Assembly (NCBI GenBank): GCA_009801085.1
Contig: VNWV01000002.1
Span: 3,782,001 to 3,846,000 of the forward strand
DNA from: Lasiodiplodia sp. COLG20
Lineage: Eukaryota; Ascomycota; Dothideomycetes; Botryosphaeriales; Botryosphaeriaceae
Reading direction: 5' to 3'
Length of the DNA: 64,000 nucleotides
In this document: in pieces, positions 22,010 through 33,847 of the stretch
How positions within the stretch are numbered: position 1 is the first letter of the stretch
Layout: every line of letters starts with the position of its first letter
The notes under the pieces: model-generated
Databases searched by the model: none
The model's input: the letters and a program-made list of their open reading frames with translations, nothing else
Told to the model about the DNA's origin: nothing
Position numbers and translations under genes: made by a program

Positions 22010-25000
22010 TCACCAATCCAACCCCCCACCACCCCCACACCCACCCTCTCCGCCCACCGCGACCTGCCTCACCTTCACCACCTCCTTCTGCACGCCATTC
22101 TCAACGCGATGACCGGCGACACCATTCTCCCCACCAGCAACCTTCCTCCCCCGCAAACCCTTCGCCGACACCGCCGCCGCCGCCCGCTGTTCCACCCGCC
22201 CAATCCTCCGATCCAACCCCTCAAACGGATCCGCCCCCGCCTCCCCCTTCCTTACCTTCCACCTCTCCGTCCCAAGCAGCGCATCCAGCTCTTCCACGGG
22301 CGGCAGCCTAACATACACCCACCCATCCTTCCTCTCCTCAACCTCAAACGTCTTAATACTAACCTCCGCATCATTCCCACACGACCCGGGCTTCTCGCCG
22401 TCGAGTTCGTAATTCCGCTTGTGGTACGGACAACTGACCCACAACCTCTTCGACGCGGGGTCATCGCCGACCAGCCCGTCCGCGAGGACGAAAGCGCGCT
22501 TGTGCGGGCACATCTGCTGGGTGCAGTAGAAGCGGCCCTTGGCCTTGAAAATCGCGAGCTGCGTGTCGCCGCGCTTGACGGCGACCGAGTCGGCCGTCGG
22601 CAGGTCGCGGAAGCGGGCGGCTTCGACGAGGGGCTGCCACGCGAGCGGGCCATTCCACTGGTGGTTGCGGAAATCCTCTTTCGCGCTGTCCTTGGGCCAG
22701 TAGGCGGGGCGCTCCTGCTCGCGCTCGACGACGGGCTCGACGGCCGGAGGGACGGATTCGTCCGTGTTGGCGAATTGCGAGAACAGGGCGCGGCGGGCCG
22801 GACTGGTGACGACCTCGGTCCACTCGCAGAAGAAGGAGGCGACGAGGTCGGCCATCTGGCGCTCGAGGTCGGCGGCGATGCCGAGCTTGTCTTCCAGCAC
22901 GACCTGGCGCAGGTACGCGATGCCGCCGGGCAGGTTCTCGATCCAGCGGGCGGTGCGCTGCAGCTTGTCGGCGGTGCGGATGTAGAAGGCGAGGTAGCGG
23001 TCGAGGATGGGCACGACGTCGTCGGGCGGCACGTCTTTCGCCAGCAGCTCGGCGTGGCGCGGCTTCGCGCCGCCGTTGCCGCCGACGAAGATGTTGAAGC
23101 CCTTCTCGGTGGCGATGAGGCCGAAGTCCTTGCTCTGCGCCTCGGCGCACTCGCGCACGCAGCCCGACACGCCGCCCTTGATCTTGTGCGGCCCGCGGAT
23201 GCTCTTGTAGCGCTCTTCCAGGCGGACCGCCATGCCGACGCTGTCGCCGATGCCGAAGCGGCACCAGGTCGAGCCGACGCAGCTCTTGACGGTGCGCAGC
23301 GACTTGGCGTAGGCGTGGCCGCTCTCCATGCCGCCCGCGATCAGCTCCTCCCAGATGGGCAGCAGGTCCTGCTTCTTGGCGCCAAACAGGTCGATGCGCT
23401 GCCCCCCCGTGATCTTGCAGTACAGGTTGTATTTTTTTGCCACCGCGCCGATGACGAGCAGCTTGTCGGCCGTGATCTCGCCGCCCGACACGCGCGGCAC
23501 GACCGAGAAGGTGCCGTTGCGCTGGATGTTGGCTAGGAACTTGTCGTTGGTGTCCTGCAAGCCCCTGCGCGGCGCGTCGACGATGTGCTTGTTGAAGAGC
23601 GAGGCCAGGATGGAGCCGATGGTCGGCTTGCACGCTTCGCAGCCGACTGACGTTGCGTCCTTGCCGCACGCCTGCATGACCTGCTCGAACGACTCGAGCT
23701 TCTTGACGTAGATGATGTGGAACAGATCCGCGCGCGAGTATTCGAAGTGCGGGCAGAGGTGGTTCTTGACCTCCTGGCCCATCGACGCCATGGTCTTGTT
23801 GAAGATGGTCTGCACCAGCGGCATGCAGCCGCCGCATCCCGTGCCGGCCTTGGTGCACGACTTGACGTCGCCAATGCTCTTGCACGTGCCGTCCTTGACG
23901 TTCTTGACCACGTCGCCTTTGGTGACGTTGTGGCAGGAGCAAATCTGAGTGTCGTCGTCGCTGTTTTTCGTTAGCTTGCATGTTGCCAAACACTGACACG
24001 CCATCACTTACAGATCATCGCCACCCTCGTCGTCGCCCTTCTTGGCCCCAACAATCAACTCGCTGGGCGGGATTTCGAGAGGCTTCTGGTTCTTAACCAT
24101 CGGGACGAGCTTCACGTAGTCCTTCGTATCGCCGATCATCATGCCTCCCAGGAGATACTTGCCGTCCAGCGTAAACAAATACTTCTTGTACACCTGCTGA
24201 AATGGGTCCTTGTACGTGAGAGCCTTGACCAGCAGCGGCGGCGGACCCTCAGTAAGCGTCTTGACCCGGTCCTCCTCCTTCTTCGCACGACGAACGACGG
24301 CCGCCGGCAGCTCCTTCGGCCCATCGCGGTCGGCAAAGAAGTCGCCAAAGCTCGCGACCTCGACGCCGAGCAGCTTGAGCTTGGTGCTCAAGTCGGGCCG
24401 CTTGAACTTGCGCACCGAGTGCGCCTTGGCCTGCGTGAGGTTGAAGGCGAGCACGTCGGCCATCTCGACGCCCGGCGCGATGAGGCCGAACGTCTGCTTC
24501 TCCCAGCTGGCGCACTCGCCGATGGCGTATACGTCCGGCGCCGACGTCTGCAGGTCGTCGGCTACGATGATGCCGCCTCCTCGGTCCGCACACTTGATAC
24601 CCGCCTGCCGTGCCAGCTCGTCGCGGGCCTTGATGCCGATCTGTGTCTTCCGTGTCAGCACTGAAAAAGCATCCCTTCCTCTTTTCGTCTCCTTACCGCA
24701 AAGCACAAACACGAGCACTCCATCTCCTCCCCGTCCTCGAACCTGACGCCCCTAACCGCATTCTCCCCATCAACCAAGATCCTCCCCACGCGCCTGCTCA
24801 GCAGCACGTCGAGCCCGAGCGCGCGCACCTGCTCGACGACCATAGCGCCGGCGTCAGCGTCCAGCTGCCGCGACAGCACCCAGCGGTTGCGCTCGATCAG
24901 ACCGACGCGGCCGAAGTCCTCGAGGTCCATCATGGCCTTGGCCGCCTCCAGCCCGAGTAAGCCACCGCCCACCACGGCGCCCGCCGTTCCCCTCTTCGTG

Positions 25001-25708
25001 CTCGCGTACTTGATCAGCTGCTGCAGGTCGTCGATGGTGCGGTACACGAAGACGCCCTTGGCGTCGTGGCCGGGTGTGTGGTGTGGTAGTAGTGCGTCTG
25101 AGCCCGTGGCTAGTACTAGGATGTCGTAGGCGACGGTCTCGCCTGAGGCTGTGGTGACGAGCTTCGAGTCCGGGGTGATCGAGGTGACTTTCGTGTTGAT
25201 GTGGTAGCTGAGCGCGCCTTCGGGCATGCTCGAGTACTGGGCAGGTGAAAATTAGCATGTGTGTGTTGTTACGAGAGGGAGGGGAAAAAACAAAAAAAAA
25301 AAAAAAAGGCCGTCCAACTCACCCATTCCTTTGGATTTAGGTATAAGTTCTCCACTTGCCTGTGCTGGAAGAAGCTCGTCAGGCCCACGCGGTTATACGC
25401 CAAGTGCGGCTCCTCGCCGATGACCACGATGTCGTATTCGCGACGTTTTACATCGTACTTCAAGAGCTTTTCTCTGTTTTTTTTCCCCGTCAGTCATGCA
25501 GACAAAAAAAAAATCAAACGTAGTGACAGATGCACACCGGGATGAAAATGAACACTTACACAAACGCAACACCAACCATACCCAATCCCACGACCACCAC
25601 CCTTTTCCTCTGCGCATGGCCATTTGGAAGGCCATTCGTCTGCTTCAGCTCCTCTACCGTCTCCGGCAGCCTGTTGGCCTCTGGGTCGTTCCACTCGCTG
25701 TTGCTCAT
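22010..25708 (-). CDS. niiA: Assimilatory nitrite reductase [NAD(P)H]
   Basis: This enzyme reduces nitrite to ammonium with NAD(P)H, FAD, an iron-sulfur cluster and siroheme in the cytosol. Five exons (25708-25560, 25473-25323, 25236-24697, 24640-24012, 23960-22010) join in frame to 1139 residues, the usual length. In order, the protein shows: an FAD-binding GLGMVG near residues 41-46; a second dinucleotide fold ([15 protein letters not shown]); a BFD-type [2Fe-2S] domain ([11 protein letters not shown], then CGGC); the nitrite/sulfite reductase halves with the siroheme/4Fe-4S cysteines ([14 protein letters not shown] and SGCVREC); and a C-terminal Rieske domain (CPHK and [10 protein letters not shown]). 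The last about 35 residues are glycine-rich low complexity. The start codon precedes [20 protein letters not shown]. The gene lies downstream of niaD on the same strand, with NirA and GATA motifs in its upstream region. Confidence 0.95.
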
Positions 25709-26599
25709 TTTTAGGCGGGGATGGCGACCCTTTTGTAGAAAATCTGGATTATGCCGGCGTTCGAAATCTTATTCCTTCCTCCTAGCTCTTACTAAAAATT
25801 GATAGGTGTGCGACCAACGCCGTGGGGTCGATTTTCCAGACCGGCTTAGTAGAGGCGGCGGGGTTGACGAGTAAGCTCCGGGTTTGTCACAAAAGCTCTA
25901 CCTAACGCGATATGTGTTTCGTGTTTAGGGGGAGAAAGAGGAGGAAAGCGGAGTGAGATTATTGACAGCAAGTAAAGACCCTACCCCCCGAGAAGAGAGA
26001 AGCAAAAAATGCTGAGAGTATGGAGTAAGAGAGAAAGGAGACGCGGTGTGCTTAAGCAAGCGTTTCGAAGAGCGCCTAGTCGTGGGAACAGAGCCCTGCG
26101 AGGCAGAGATAGAGGCGCAGGCCGGAAAGCGGGAAGATAGTAACAAGACCAAAACACTCTCCGACGGCGAAGAGTTGATAATAAAAAGTAACAAGCAAAG
26201 GCTAAAAGCGCACAACGCCACACTTACTGCTCATGTGTCCAATCCGCGCATACCGTTTTGTCAACGAAAAGTGCCGGACTGGGGCGTGCGTCACACAGGG
26301 CGGGCGGAAACCTGGGTACCCGCACCAGCGCGCCCTTTCTCCGCGCAAGTGTCTGCGGAGGAAAGCGTTGCATACGAGCTGCTGCACAGAACCCGGCTTT
26401 CCCTGCCCCATGTCCCCGTCAACCACGCCCGCGGGTCCGGCGTGACGTGACATGGCATGCCCTTCGTTGCCCGCCGATTCTAACAAGGCACACGCCAAGC
26501 ATTCTGTTGCGCGTGGGGAAACGAAGCGGGCGAGGGAGATAAGGAAAGCTGTCGGCAAAAAAGTTGCAGAAGGCAGAAAGACAAATTGACGTCGAGGTT

Positions 26600-26607
26600 C
26601 CTCGGAG
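26600..26607 (-). promoter_or_regulatory. NirA-type binding site
   Basis: CTCCGAGG on the minus strand matches the nitrate activator consensus CTCCGHGG exactly. It is about 890 bp upstream of the niiA start, and an AGATAA site lies about 30 bp away, as in co-activated NirA/AreA promoters. Confidence 0.6.
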
Positions 26608-26777
26608 ATGTTATTTCTTGCGGCCCGCCGTTGGTCGCAGATAAGCACACCACGCTAACCCGCACGCGGTAAGGCTCCCTCGTTGCGTGCGTCTTTGCAT
26701 GCCCACGATCTCCTTCTTATCGCGGAAGGAAGATTTGCGACGTGTGCGCCCCCTGGTCGAGGTGCAAGCGAAAAATG

Positions 26778-26797
26778 CTCGGAGAAAAACTCCGAGG
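26778..26797 (+). promoter_or_regulatory. NirA-type site within a perfect 7-bp inverted repeat
   Basis: CTCCGAGG at 26790-26797 matches the NirA consensus. It faces CTCGGAG at 26778-26784 across AAAAA, giving a perfect 7-bp inverted repeat with a 5-nt spacer. This suits a dimeric zinc-cluster activator. Confidence 0.6.
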
Positions 26798-26884
26798 AAA
26801 TGCTTTTGATGTGGGTTCGCGGTGGCCTCGACGTCGCGAGATACCCAACAACACAGCGTTGTCTCGTGAGATGCCTACCAGTAC

Positions 26885-26892
26885 CTCCGAGG
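26885..26892 (+). promoter_or_regulatory. NirA-type binding site
   Basis: This is an exact CTCCGAGG on the plus strand, about 90 bp from the previous site, so two of the three NirA-type sites are closely paired. Confidence 0.6.
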
Positions 26893-27550
26893 AGCCCGAA
26901 AATATCGACATTCGGGAAAAGTCAGGTCTTTGCTTCGGCTTGCCGTCGGCCTTTGCTCGCTACGGTGCCCGTTTTTTGCCAGTAGCTTCAAACGTAGTAG
27001 TCCACGTTGGAACAGCAGGGCGAATGGCCACGAGGGAAGTTGTGCTCGTACAATTTATCCTCAGGGTTACAATGCAAGGAGGAGAAACGACTTGAGGGTT
27101 GCCATTCCGATTCCAACTGCAATCCTGTGTTCCAATGTGGAACTTAATTAGTATCATAGCGGAAGGCTAGCGTGAAGAATAGAGGGGTCTTTGAATATGA
27201 CTATAGAAATGGTACTTATTAATCTGGAAAACAACACTCGACTTGTGCACTGTGAAAGCTATTGGTCAGACTTAAGAGTATAAATTTCAATTTGACATTT
27301 GAATCCAAGAAATTTGCTTCAACCGCCCATAATATGGGCATAAACATGCGCCTGACATATCCACGCTAGCTCTCAGCTACAATGCTCTTCTGTATGCAAA
27401 GGAAAACAAAGGGAGAAAAGGAAAAAGATATCTTCCCACCATTCAAACCCAATGGCCCCCGTTCCCCTAAACGCCAAACGCTCTTCCCGCTCCATATCCA
27501 AATCTCGTTCACGAAACGAAACCAAATCCAGAAACCCCCGAAAAAAGCGC

Positions 27551-30265
27551 TTAAAAAAACAACAAATCCTCATCCCTCCACCCAATCTCATTCAACGCCC
27601 TATGCGCGCTCTTCTCCAATGCCTCAGGCCCACACAACAACACCAAACTATCCTCCCCAACCGGCGCATACTCCTCCAACAACGGCCCCGCAATCCTACC
27701 CCTCCTCCCCTCCCACCCCTCCTCCGCTTGCGTCAACGTGTACACCAGCCTGCACTTCTCCTCGCTCCCGCTCATCGCCGCAAAGGCGTCGAGGTCCGCC
27801 TTGCACAGGATGTCCTCGACGAGCCTGTTGCCGTCCAGCACCGTGCAAGCGGTGCGGTCATCCTTGTCCAGCATGACGGCGCGCAGCACCTGGAAGATGG
27901 GCGTGATGCCGCTGCCGCCGCAGACCATGACGAAGCGGCGGACAGCCCGCTCGACGCCATTAACGCTGCACCGCCCGCGTCCCAGGTACTCGAACTTGCC
28001 GACGGGGCCCTTGGCGTCGACGGGGTGGCCGAGCGGCAGCGCGTCGAGGGCTGTCGTCATCTTGCCTCCTTTGCGCTCTTTCGTGTCGAGGTAGAGCTTG
28101 ACGAGGACGTCGACGGTGCCGCGCTGCGACGTCTGCGAGATGGGCGTGTAGGCGCGGATGATGGCCTCGCGGGTGACCGGATCCCGTAATCGCAGCATGA
28201 GGTGCTGGCCTGTGGGCAGGCCGAGGAGCTGGTCGGCGTGCTCGAGCTGGAAGGTGAAGATGCGCGTGTCCCAGGACACCGTCTTCTTGCTGTGCAGGGT
28301 CGCCCGGGTCCACGCGCGGGGGTCGAGGAAGACGGGGCGAGGTTCCGTGGTGGGTTCTGGCTGGGCCTCGCCGTCGCTGAGGATGCGTTTGGCTGCGTTG
28401 TCTAGGGTTCCGATATGGTAGTGTGGCATCATGGCCTTCGCCGTCTCGCTGTCTGTTTGCTTTTGTCAGAGGAACTGTTTGTGTATACTTCTGGAAGACG
28501 AAGGCGGGGGAAACTCACGAATGGCCATGAACTCATCCGTAGCATCCAATGCAGCCGCCGACACGATGCTCTGCGCGCCGCCCGGATGCCCCTGAAGAAA
28601 GCCCGTTCCGTCGTACACTTCGCCGTTGACCACGAACCACGGCTCCGCCTCCGTGTCGTGCTTGCGGAACTCGTCGATCGAGATCAACCTCTCGACTTTG
28701 TCATTCGTCATCTTGATCTCGGCGACCGGTTCCACAGCTGGCGCTGCCGCCGCCGCTTCCTCGCCACCGATCCTCTCACCCCAGAACCCATTCGACAGGT
28801 CACCGCCCGCCTTCTTCACGCGCTCCATCCAACCCCCCGGCATGAGCGCCGGTTGCGTCGGATGCTCGAAGCGCAGCACGTCATCACCCTCACGATGCAC
28901 GACGATGCGGTACCAAGGGTTATTCATCATACCCAGCACCGACCAGTACATGTCTCTGGGCTGCACATTCATGCTCTCATCCATGGCGCGCACGACGATG
29001 TCGGCCGCCAGCTTCAGCTCACCCACCGCGACGTCGAGATCCCAGAAGCACCAGCAGAAGCAGCTCTCGCGCCAATCGACGTCGAGGCGCCCGCCGAACA
29101 GGTCCTGCGGGACGGCCTCGCGGTAGCGGTCTTCGGCGTAGTTGATGTTGGCTAGTCGCCACGTCCTGCCCTGGTCGAGCGAGACCTCGACGCGGGTGAC
29201 GCGCCGGCCGCCTCCGCCGTAGGCGTAGCCCCTGACGCTGTAGTGCTTCTCCTGGCCGTCGCCGCTCGTTGCCGCAGAGACGACTGACAACTTCTCGTCG
29301 TGGGCAGGGTAGGCGACGGCCGAGTTGGTGCTGAGGTCGTAGATGGCGTAGCGCTCGTCTTTCCACCAATTCGGGTCGTTTGCGGCGTCGTCCGGCGACA
29401 CCATGGTCGGCAGGACGCGGTTGTCGTAGATGTGGTACCAGTTGTCGCTGGGCGCATCCGTCACGATGAGTTTCTTCAGCCACTTGACGCTCCTTCCACC
29501 GATCTGGCCGGGGATGACGCAGCGGAGCGGCTTGCCGTGGTCGGGGGTGAGCATCTCGCCGTTCATCTTGTGGGCCAGCAGCATGCCGCGGTTGGGGTCC
29601 AGCGCCCAGTTGAGCTTGACCGACGTGCCGTAGTAGCCGTTGGGCAGCTTGTCGGCGCCCTCCATGCAGACGTACTTAGCCTTCCCGCGCAGTGGCCGCG
29701 CTCGTCTCAGGACGTCGCCCATGACCACGCCCGTCCACAGCGCCGTCGACACGCCCGCCGCGCCCCAGGAGAAGCCGTTGGTCTTGCGCACCACGTTCTG
29801 CTCCTTGCGTCTGTTGCCGGCGCAGACGAGGGTGATGGGGTAGGTGACGTTGTCGTAGTCGGAGAGGAGCTCCTTCAACGTGATCCGTAGCGGGTTCTCC
29901 ACCAGGCCTTCGACGGTGAACTCCCAGTCCGGGATCTCTTCGTCTCGGACCTCGGGCACCGCCCCATGGTTTCTGACGTAGAAAAGCTCCGGGCTGGTCA
30001 AGAATCCCTCGTTGTACAAATCGGACAGGGGAGCTTCGACGTTGAACGGGTGCACGCCCGTCAGCCGTATTAATCTTGGGTCGCGCGGGACGTGTGCATC
30101 CGGCGTCTTCTTGTCCGCGTCGAGAACTTGAACAGGTTTTCTCGGCGGCGGGAGAGGGAATTCGACGAGGGCTGGTGTTGAGCTCTCGCCATAGATGGTC
30201 TCCGGGGGCGAGGGTGGTAAATGTACGCTAACAAGGTTTTTTTGCGGAGGTTCCACGGCCATCAT
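27551..30265 (-). CDS. niaD: Assimilatory nitrate reductase (NADPH)
   Basis: This enzyme reduces nitrate to nitrite in the cytosol, feeding NiiA. Two exons (30265-28519, 28452-27551) give 882 residues; the intron is 66 nt. Domains in order are: the molybdopterin domain with VCAGNRRKEQNVV and the central GRSVKWLKKL; the molybdenum cofactor dimerisation domain; cytochrome b5 with heme ligand regions HPGGAQS and, across the intron, HSETAKAMM; then the FAD/NADPH reductase module with RAYTPIS, GPVGKFEYLG, CGGSGITPIFQVLRA and the terminal CGPEALEK. The single intron sits inside the cytochrome b5 domain. The first ATG was taken; a second one immediately follows. It runs in tandem with niiA, unlike the divergent pair of Aspergillus nidulans. 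I see no exact NirA site in the 1.9 kb upstream, only near matches and GATA motifs (AGATAA and TGATAA near 30606 and 30643, both on the minus strand). Confidence 0.95.
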
Positions 30266-32138
30266 GCACGCTTTTCGCTGGTTGGAACAATCACAAAACT
30301 CGAGAGACAGACAATTGAAGCAACACCGAGAAGCAACGAGAGGTCGTGAGTAGAGACAATGGATTTTGTCATCAGGTTGATGGGCTGCCGGAGAATTTGC
30401 GAAGAGGCAACGAACATAGTGCCACGGGTGAGGCCCCTGCTCCAGCGGCGAGTGGCATGAGAATCACGTACGTCACACGCTTGACACCACGGCGAAGGGC
30501 AGTGTAAGTTCCGGGGAGAAAGCAGACAGAGATGGTGAGGCCCGCGGAAGTAGTGGGTGAAGAAAGGCAGAGTGCGCTAATCAGGCCTTGCTCTTGTGTG
30601 CGAGCTCTTATCTCTGCGCTCAGCGACTAATCGCCGGGCGCCTTATCACCCTTGGTCAGCCCTGCGAATCGGCTCTTTTTCTTGCGCGCACGACATGTTG
30701 TGTCCATTCCGATCTCCATCTCGCAGCTCTGACAGCTGGACTCGCTGCAGTGCATTCCGTCCTCGGTGGCCTTCGTGCGGCATGTCGTTTTCCACCCGTT
30801 AATCCCCGAGACTGTCGCGGCCAAAAGGAAAGCCGCTCGGCGAGTTGGCTAGCTCTGCGGAACAGGCGCTGGAGGACGGGGCGATGACGACGGCTCGGCG
30901 GGCTGTGCGGGTGGGCCAAGACTGCGTCGGCGGTGGTGGGCGAACTGGAGCTCAGGTCGCTGACATTGGCTTGCGCGGTGCTCACGATAGAGTTTCATGC
31001 GGCTTCGTCGTGGGGTCGCAAAGCTGTTGGTGTAGGGCGTTGAGTGGTTCGCGACCGAGGGGTTGGAAATGCTGATTGGTAAGTCACGCTGCTGACAGCT
31101 TTTCCCACGCACCCGGTCCCGGCCTTTGTCCTCCCACATCTCGAACCTGCAACAGATTCCGTCTGGGGAAAAACGTATACAAGTCGTGCAATCAGAGAGA
31201 TGCATCCCCCGACAAGCCCGCTCCGTCCGCCAGCAAAGCCGATGAAGTCGAAGGGTCGCCGTACGGGGCAAGCCTCACCGACAAGTCGCTGCGCACATCA
31301 CGAGAGGGCGACGCGTCGTCACTCCCCAACACCAAACGCTCACCGCAAAAGAATAAGAGCTTCTCGAAGTACCCGAAAATAGACACAGAACATTGCCAAT
31401 ATTTGTCCCTACGTTTGACTCTCGACTTAGCGCCACGGCGGCCAGCCCGATGCGGCATATTCCAGTATTGCCAAGCCCCACGTCCGTCCTTCATGCGGCA
31501 AGCCATCGTCAACACCATCATCGAAGCCAACTAACGCGCGCTTTGTGCGTGGCTAACGGCGGCGTAGTCGGTGCCTCAAGCGTGGCGGCCGCGTTGTGGG
31601 CCGCCATCCCTGACCCGAAGCCCCCCGGCCCTCGGGTACATGCGACCACCTAATAGTCTGCTCCCAACCGAGTCTATTGCTTTCCTTTTCTGTTGAATCT
31701 CGCCAACGCCTATAGACACGCCTCGTATAGCTGACTAAGTTCCAGAATATCTGACTATGCTTCTACGCGTGTTTGAAATTCGAACAAACATCGGAGTCAG
31801 CTACCCACACAAGTGCAACGTCATCGAAGTTTCGGGAAAGTCAAGATCCTTTGTCACCCGCAGTGACGCTGATTGTATTGCTCCTGGGCTTATCTACCTC
31901 CGAAAGAAATCCATCCCCGTCTCAGAGCTACCCGAAGATATCCATGAAACCCTTTTTCAAGAGACCGCTTTCTCCAACGAAGCTGGTCGTACCGTGTCGC
32001 CTTGTCCATGCCTTTCGCCGAGGCTCCAAAGAAGAAGGCTGCGCCATGTGCAAGTGAGAAGAGAAACAAAACCACATGCATGTGAGAAGAGAAGTAAAGC
32101 CCCATGCTTGCAAGAAGAGAAGCGAAGGACGCCCTCCC
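30266..32138. promoter_or_regulatory. niaD upstream region
   Basis: This 1.87-kb gap lies between the niaD start and the 3' end of the Myb-like gene. It contains GATA-type motifs on the minus strand (TTATCT and TTATCA near 30606 and 30643) and a small tandem repeat at 32050-32127. Open frames in it have no recognisable protein. Confidence 0.5.
32050..32127. repeat. 28-bp tandem repeat, nearly three units
   Basis: Units start at 32050, 32078 and 32106 with a period of exactly 28 bp. The common core is GTGAGAAGAGAA, flanked by GC at the left and CCCAT or CACAT at the right. The third unit is truncated and diverged. It lies just beyond the stop of the Myb-like gene and would fall in its 3' untranslated region. 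Confidence 0.75.
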
Positions 32139-32965
32139 TCACTCGGCGACATCCTCGAAGGGGTTGACGGGAGTCTGGGCCTTAGCAACCTCCATCTTCT
32201 GGAGCTGCTTCTGCAGCACGGTGATGGAGAACTTCTCCGCGCTGCCGAGCTCCTGCATGCGCTGGGCGATCTGCTCCCACTTCTCCTGCTCCTGCTTCTG
32301 CTCGACGTACGCCTTGGCCTCGATCAGGTTCTGCTGGTCCGCCTCGCTCATGGTCGTGATGTTGGCGCGCAGGCGGGCGTAGCGGTTGGGGAGCGTCGAC
32401 TTGGCCGGCGCCGTGCCCGTGACGGCCGCCCACGCCTCGCCGATCTCCTTCCACGACTTGCCCTGGTCCTTCATGTTGAGGAGGAGGCGGTCCTCGGCCG
32501 AGAGCTCGTCCTTGCTGGTGGCGATGGCGCGTCCGGAGTTCTGGGAGAGCGCCCGTGTCAGAATATCTCGTGAAATGAAGAGGAAGATCTCGTCTTTCCC
32601 CGACGTTGCAACACTTACTGGAGTCTTGACCGGAGCCTTGCGCTGACGGGCAGGCGTGTTGCCCTTGGGAGACGCCCTTCCCTTCGTCTTCTTCACCGGT
32701 GACTCGTCTCCGGCGGTCTCGGGAGCAGAGCGCTTTGGGGTCTTGGGCGTGGCAGGAACCGGCGTTTCGAAAGGAGTGCTTTCCGGAGTTTTCTGGCCAT
32801 CGACTTCTTCAAGTTTGACCTCAGCATCGAGAGAAGGTTCGTCCTTGATGACACTCGTCTGTTAAATAAGTGGCAATCGGATTGAGTCTGGTCGATAGAA
32901 CTTACCTTGTTGTCGGCATCCATGTCAGCGGGAACGTCGCTCAGGGGGGAGCTGCGGGCCGACAT
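32139..32965 (-). CDS. Small Myb/SANT-like DNA-binding protein
   Basis: Three exons (32965-32906, 32858-32619, 32540-32139) give 233 residues. The N-terminal half is basic and proline-rich with several KTPKR / PVKKTKGR-type stretches, likely nuclear localisation and DNA-contact tails. Residues about 112-165 form a Myb-like helix-turn-helix: SAEDRLLLNMKDQGKSWKEI, then a conserved tryptophan and LPNRYARLRANI. The C terminus is helical and glutamine/glutamate-rich, with coiled-coil tendency. Such small Myb_DNA-bind proteins are common in Pezizomycotina, but their targets are mostly unknown. Both introns have good GTAAGT donors, and the start is MSARSSPLSDVPADMDADNK. Confidence 0.8.
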
Positions 32966-33643
32966 GATCTTGGAGTAGTTTGGGAAGATCTGGTGTCGGC
33001 GGGAGGAGAAGTTGTGGGGTGCAGTGAAAAGGTGAAGGAGGCGTCGGAGAGCAAGATATTTGTGTACGAATGGAGATCCGGGGTCTAGTTTCCCGCACGT
33101 GCTGCGGGATCTTCACGCGTTTCCCAGACGATGGTGATTGAAAGAAGCAGGTGCGCGGGAGCGTGGCTCACCTTCAATCCATTCTCCACTTCTCCATCAC
33201 GAGCCGAGCCTCTGGAAACCCCGACACGCGGATGAAAGCATCGTCACGAAGATCTACGAGACCAGCGGAGATATTCACCAACAGACAGGGCGGCCTGTGG
33301 TTCTACCCGGTTCCATGATCTCTTCCCGCGCAGTGATATCACCAAATTCGGCAGCGACGCGCTCTCTAGATCACCACACGCGGTCAGGTCAGGTTTAGCG
33401 TCGTTGCCCCGGTAGGTGATCCGGGTGATCGAGGTGATCCAGCCCCACCCTGGGGTGCTTAAATATCGCCCTCCTTCTATCTTCTACTCTCTTTCTCTTC
33501 AGTCCACTCTCTTTGCCTTTCGGCTTAGATCGAGTTCGTAACAAAGGCATGAATAAAGCGCCGGCCACGCTAACGGTTCTTGCTGCGAGGTTTCTCAGCG
33601 CAAACTAAAAGAGTTGGCTGAGTTTTCGTCCTCGGGTTGAGCG
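32966..33643. promoter_or_regulatory. Upstream region of the Myb-like gene and of a small plus-strand ORF
   Basis: This holds the upstream region of the minus-strand Myb-like gene. To the right are three GGTGATC repeats (33415-33439) and TTAAATAT (33459-33466), followed by a pyrimidine-rich tract. Together these look like a plus-strand core promoter. Confidence 0.45.
33415..33439. repeat. Three GGTGATC repeats at 9-bp spacing
   Basis: GGTGATC occurs at 33415-33421, 33424-33430 and 33433-33439, about 20 bp before an A/T-rich TATA-like box. The regular spacing suggests a repeated factor-binding site; the factor is not identified. Confidence 0.5.
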
Positions 33644-33847
33644 ATGAGGAAATTTTCCGAGCTCCCCTTCGTTGAACGACTGGACTTGCTCCGATCTTCG
33701 AGGAAGGGAAAGCTGAAGAGCTGCCTTGAATCATATGTTGGATACATGAACAGACGCATTCCGGACCTGTCGAGATGTCAGAAAAGCATCAACAACGCCG
33801 AATTTCTCATCTCTTGGATTGAGACAAGTTTTGAAACGTTAAAGTGA
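33644..33847 (+). CDS. Small ORF, 67 residues, unrecognised
   Basis: This open frame reads MRKFSELPFVERLDLLRSSR at its start and is leucine- and charge-rich, with helical character. I do not recognise a family. It is preceded by a TATA-like box and pyrimidine tract about 180 bp upstream, and by a 19-codon upstream ORF at 33549. It may be a real small protein, part of a longer transcript, or chance. Confidence 0.25.
   Translation: MRKFSELPFVERLDLLRSSRKGKLKSCLESYVGYMNRRIPDLSRCQKSINNAEFLISWIETSFETLK

Larger units (their letters stand above)
25709..27550. promoter_or_regulatory. niiA upstream region / niaD 3' region
   Basis: These 1.84 kb separate the niaD stop from the niiA start and should contain the niiA promoter. 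They hold three exact copies of the NirA consensus CTCCGHGG. They also hold several HGATAR (AreA-type) sites, for example AGATAG near 26108 and 26135, TGATAA near 26175, AGATAA near 26539 and 26640, and an inverted CGATAA near 26718. I see no coding sequence. Confidence 0.7.

Noticed and set aside
21950..23536. Long plus-strand frame of 528 codons
   Set aside because: It is antisense to the niiA last exon in GC-rich DNA; it has no domain and is composed of Arg/Ala/Glu-type shadow sequence.
31757..32167. Plus-strand frame of 136 codons
   Set aside because: Its C-terminal half is only the 28-bp tandem repeat and antisense of the Myb-like gene 3' end; no domain.
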